Source: Acidobacteriota bacterium (GTDB taxonomy: Bacteria; Acidobacteriota; Terriglobia; Bryobacterales; Bryobacteraceae). Taken from it: a stretch of DNA of 56,380 nucleotides. The DNA lies in assembly GCA_018268835.1 (NCBI GenBank), contig JAFDVU010000020.1:1-56380 (forward strand). Reading direction: 5' to 3'. Positions within the stretch are counted from its first letter, which is position 1. Every line of letters starts with the position of its first letter. The position numbers were made by a program, and so were the translations under genes. Below, one piece after another: positions 54,228-56,380 of the stretch. The notes under the pieces were generated by a model. That model was not told where the DNA came from and ran no database searches. It saw only the letters and a list, made by a program, of their open reading frames with translations.

Positions 54228-55961
54228 CTATTTCACTGGTCTCGCCCTTTTTGTGACTTCGTACAGCGCATCCAGTTTCTCCGTGATTTCAGGCGAGAGC
54301 CGGTCCAGGGGAGCGAAGCGAACCAGCGTGTGATAGTCGGTTTTCTGCATCAAGTTACTGAGGCCCAACTTGTCGAAGTAATTCTGGAATACCGGTGCAA
54401 AGCAATCGTCGCTGGCCTTTGCATCTTCCGCGAAGGGATCGGATTGCCGCAGGGTTTTCCTGGCTGCCGCCACCTCCCGGATAGCCTCCTGCATCTTGAG
54501 TTTTCGCCCGTCCCGTTCGGCGGATTCAAAAAGCGGGCCTTCATCCCCCCCAACGTTTGAAGCGTATTCCATGAGCGTCTCGGGAAAGCAGAAGTAGTTT
54601 TCGACTTCCCGGCGGCGCCACTTCATCTCCACCAGTTGCCCGTCCTGGCGCAGTTCTCTGGCGTCCGAATCGAAAAGCGCGAATCCGGCCAGGTCGGGCT
54701 TGGCTTCGCGCAAGGCAAAGAAGTGGTCCCGGGCCTTCGGCGGAATGTTGCCGGTGTAGTGAACGAAGGGCCGTTCCAATACCTGTCTGGCCGGGTGGCC
54801 CAGCAATTCCGCAAAGGCGCGCAGAATCGCCAGGTCGGTCGACCCCTCCAGATAGAGCACCCAGCCGGTCTGCTCAGCTTGATAGTACTGGTCGAATCCG
54901 ATCGCCTTCAACGACTTCAGAACCTGGCTGCCGCGGTCGTCGATGCGGTGCGGCTTGCCTACGAACGCGACCACGACGTCGCGGTCCGCGGCCTCCTCCA
55001 GAATCACCTCGGAGTGACTCGCCGCGATGACCTGACAGCCGAGCCGGTCCGCCGTATCGGTGAGGATCTGGTAGATCTGCCGCTGCCTCAGGATTTCCAA
55101 ATGGGCATCCGGCTCATCCAGGAGCAGGACAGTTCCGGGATGAGTGTAAAGGTGAGCCAGAAGAAGCAGCGTCTGTTGCAGTCCCCTGCCCGAGGAAGCG
55201 AGGTCCAGTTCAATGCCGCCGCTTTCCACGTAGGACATCGTAATCTGACCCCGCTCGGCAATATATCTGGGAGGATTCAGTTCGACGCCGAAGAGATTCT
55301 GAATCTGCCGGGTGAGTTCCTCCCAGGAACCGGGCTTCTCGCTCGCGGAGAGTTGGTAGCACAGGTTGCGCAGGACTTCGGCCGTGCGCCCTTCGCCAAT
55401 GCGCACATCCACGGCGCCACCGTCGAGCCGGTCCTCCGTCGCAGCCAGTCCCGACATTGGCGGCAGGAAGGCAATCCTCACAGGAGTCGCAGCGGCAGGC
55501 ACCGGCACTCGCGCGGCATCTCGCACCTCGGAGGTCCTGAGAGGGCGGCAGTAGATGGACTCCTCGTTCGCATAATCGAACTCAAAGCCGCACTCCCAAT
55601 TTTTGTCGCCCGTCACCCCGGATACCAGGATGTCGATTCGGATGTTCCTGGTATCTGGCTTGCCATTCCGACCTTTTTGAACGGAGCGGATGTGGAGGTC
55701 CCGCCACAAGAGGTTGGCATCCGGCACGGGAACCGCGATGAGATCGCGCCGGTTGATGGTAATCCCGGGACGCTTTTCCGGAACCTCCCGGGCGGACCGC
55801 TTCTCCAGCCATTTTCGAAGCCCGATCTCCCAGAGCGCCAAAGCCTGCAAGGCCGTGGTCTTTCCCGAATTATTGGGGCCGACAAAGACAACGGTCTTGC
55901 CAAGTTCGATCTCAACGTCGTCCAGGCTCTTGAAATTCTTAACTCGTAGGCTGGTGAGCAT
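54228..55961 (-). CDS. OLD-like ABC-type ATPase with C-terminal TOPRIM domain
   Basis: 577 residues. N-terminal AAA/ABC ATPase: LRVKNFKSLDDVEIELGKTV, Walker A GPNNSGKTT (residues 28-36), a signature-like LASSGRGLQQTLLLLAHLYT, Walker B VLLLDEPDAHLE and switch His ASHSEVI. From about 375, a TOPRIM nuclease-like domain: VLYLEGSTDLAIL with the Glu, and FALFDSDAREL with DxD. This is the layout of OLD-family nucleases and the ATPase subunits of several phage defence systems. No UvrD-like partner (as in Gabija) is adjacent, so it appears stand-alone. Convergent with the SDR gene and divergent from gyrA. Confidence 0.85.
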   Translation of the reverse strand: MLTSLRVKNFKSLDDVEIELGKTVVFVGPNNSGKTTALQALALWEIGLRKWLEKRSAREVPEKRPGITINRRDLIAVPVPDANLLWRDLHIRSVQKGRNGKPDTRNIRIDILVSGVTGDKNWECGFEFDYANEESIYCRPLRTSEVRDAARVPVPAAATPVRIAFLPPMSGLAATEDRLDGGAVDVRIGEGRTAEVLRNLCYQLSASEKPGSWEELTRQIQNLFGVELNPPRYIAERGQITMSYVESGGIELDLASSGRGLQQTLLLLAHLYTHPGTVLLLDEPDAHLEILRQRQIYQILTDTADRLGCQVIAASHSEVILEEAADRDVVVAFVGKPHRIDDRGSQVLKSLKAIGFDQYYQAEQTGWVLYLEGSTDLAILRAFAELLGHPARQVLERPFVHYTGNIPPKARDHFFALREAKPDLAGFALFDSDARELRQDGQLVEMKWRRREVENYFCFPETLMEYASNVGGDEGPLFESAERDGRKLKMQEAIREVAAARKTLRQSDPFAEDAKASDDCFAPVFQNYFDKLGLSNLMQKTDYHTLVRFAPLDRLSPEITEKLDALYEVTKRARPVK

Positions 55962-56162
55962 CTGCTGGGAACGATGTTAACCCACCACTCCTGTCGATGC
56001 ACGGGCGCAGTCGTGCACGCCTCCAAACCGTCGCGAACGGGCCGCGCCTTCCGCACCTCGCTTCGCCTTTTATTCGGCCTAATTCCCGTACCCGCTCCCA
56101 TCCGACTAAATCTCTGGTAAAATAAGACTTAACTCCCCCGAAGAGTCTGAAGAGGAACCACC

Positions 56163-56380
56163 TTGGCAGATCAGGACAACCCGCAAACTCCTCCTACGCC
56201 CGAGCAGCCCAGCCTGCCCGGAACGGGCGGCGGCGGCGACAACCGCAACCTCGTTCCCGTCAACATCGAAGACGAAATGCGCCGTTCCTATCTCGATTAC
56301 GCCATGAGCGTAATCGTGGGTCGCGCGCTGCCCGATATCCGCGACGGGCTCAAGCCGGTCCATCGCCGGATCCTCTTCGG
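56163..56380 (+). CDS. gyrA: DNA gyrase subunit A (5' part)
   Basis: 72 codons visible from a TTG at 56163 with GAGGA seven bases upstream; the gene runs off the window. After a flexible Pro/Gly-rich N-terminal stretch of about 33 residues ([18 protein letters not shown]...), the diagnostic [20 protein letters not shown] and [20 protein letters not shown] appear. An in-frame ATG at 56278 lies inside the conserved region and is too late. A TAAAAT box (56118-56123) may be its -10. The subunit carries the tyrosine that breaks and rejoins DNA (beyond the window). Confidence 0.95.
   Translation, partial: MADQDNPQTPPTPEQPSLPGTGGGGDNRNLVPVNIEDEMRRSYLDYAMSVIVGRALPDIRDGLKPVHRRILF

Overview
The window is GC-rich chromosomal DNA that looks like an acidobacterium of the Bryobacterales/Solibacter type. 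This is an inference from gene content: an Oar-like TonB-dependent receptor with an N-terminal carboxypeptidase-regulatory domain, TAT-exported sulfatases, a 'VWFA-related' acidobacterial protein, DUF4159, orphan RHS tips and an IS66 element. TTG starts are frequent (nusA, hemY, hutI, a MerR gene, gyrA and probably apbE).

Layout. 1-2067: end of a sigma-54 activator, a NarL/FixJ response regulator and a TrmB-like regulator. 2105-12337: a minus-strand sulfated-substrate locus (receptor, sulfatase, sulfatase) whose middle sulfatase is split by a 3650-bp IS66 element (4954-8603). That element has 20-bp perfect inverted repeats and an 8-bp target duplication, and it carries a putative secreted metalloprotease as a passenger. 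12492-17311: glycosyltransferase, ABC transporter pair, MFS permease. 17361-19037: VWFA protein and an RraA-like protein. 19137-24950: rimP leader, rimP, nusA, infB, DUF503 gene, rbfA. 24981-29293: apbE-like gene, then hemE, hemH, hemY for the protoporphyrin branch of heme synthesis. 29324-31156: small zinc-finger-like protein, DUF488, DUF4159. 31163-37112: hut operon (hutH, hutU, fused ftcD, hutI) for histidine to glutamate, with a divergent Lrp/AsnC gene at 37177 and a 15-bp Lrp-like palindrome between them. 37679-39652: secreted protein, MerR-TipAS regulator with a probable operator, histidine phosphatase. 39653-40524: no intact gene; a RelE-like remnant, AT-rich palindromes and repeats, and a 257-bp MITE with 16-bp TIRs and a 6-bp target duplication. 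40525-42529: two orphan RHS tips, each followed by a small gene that could be an immunity protein. 42628-46216: SnoaL-like protein, C45/phospholipase-B-like hydrolase, selD, pyrF. 46266-54213: regulatory-domain protein, kdsD, third sulfatase, Hcp-like secreted protein, CoA-transferase, methyltransferase, SDR. 54228-56380: OLD-like ATPase-TOPRIM protein and the start of gyrA.

The most informative points: (1) removing the IS66 element and one target copy rejoins a 506-residue sulfatase exactly in frame; (2) that IS66 carries extra genes; (3) selD begins at 44499, not at the first uninterrupted start, because codon 18 is an in-frame TGA that should encode selenocysteine, with a SECIS-like hairpin just downstream; (4) a previously unlabelled MITE at 40163-40419. 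No CRISPR array, rRNA or tRNA was recognised.
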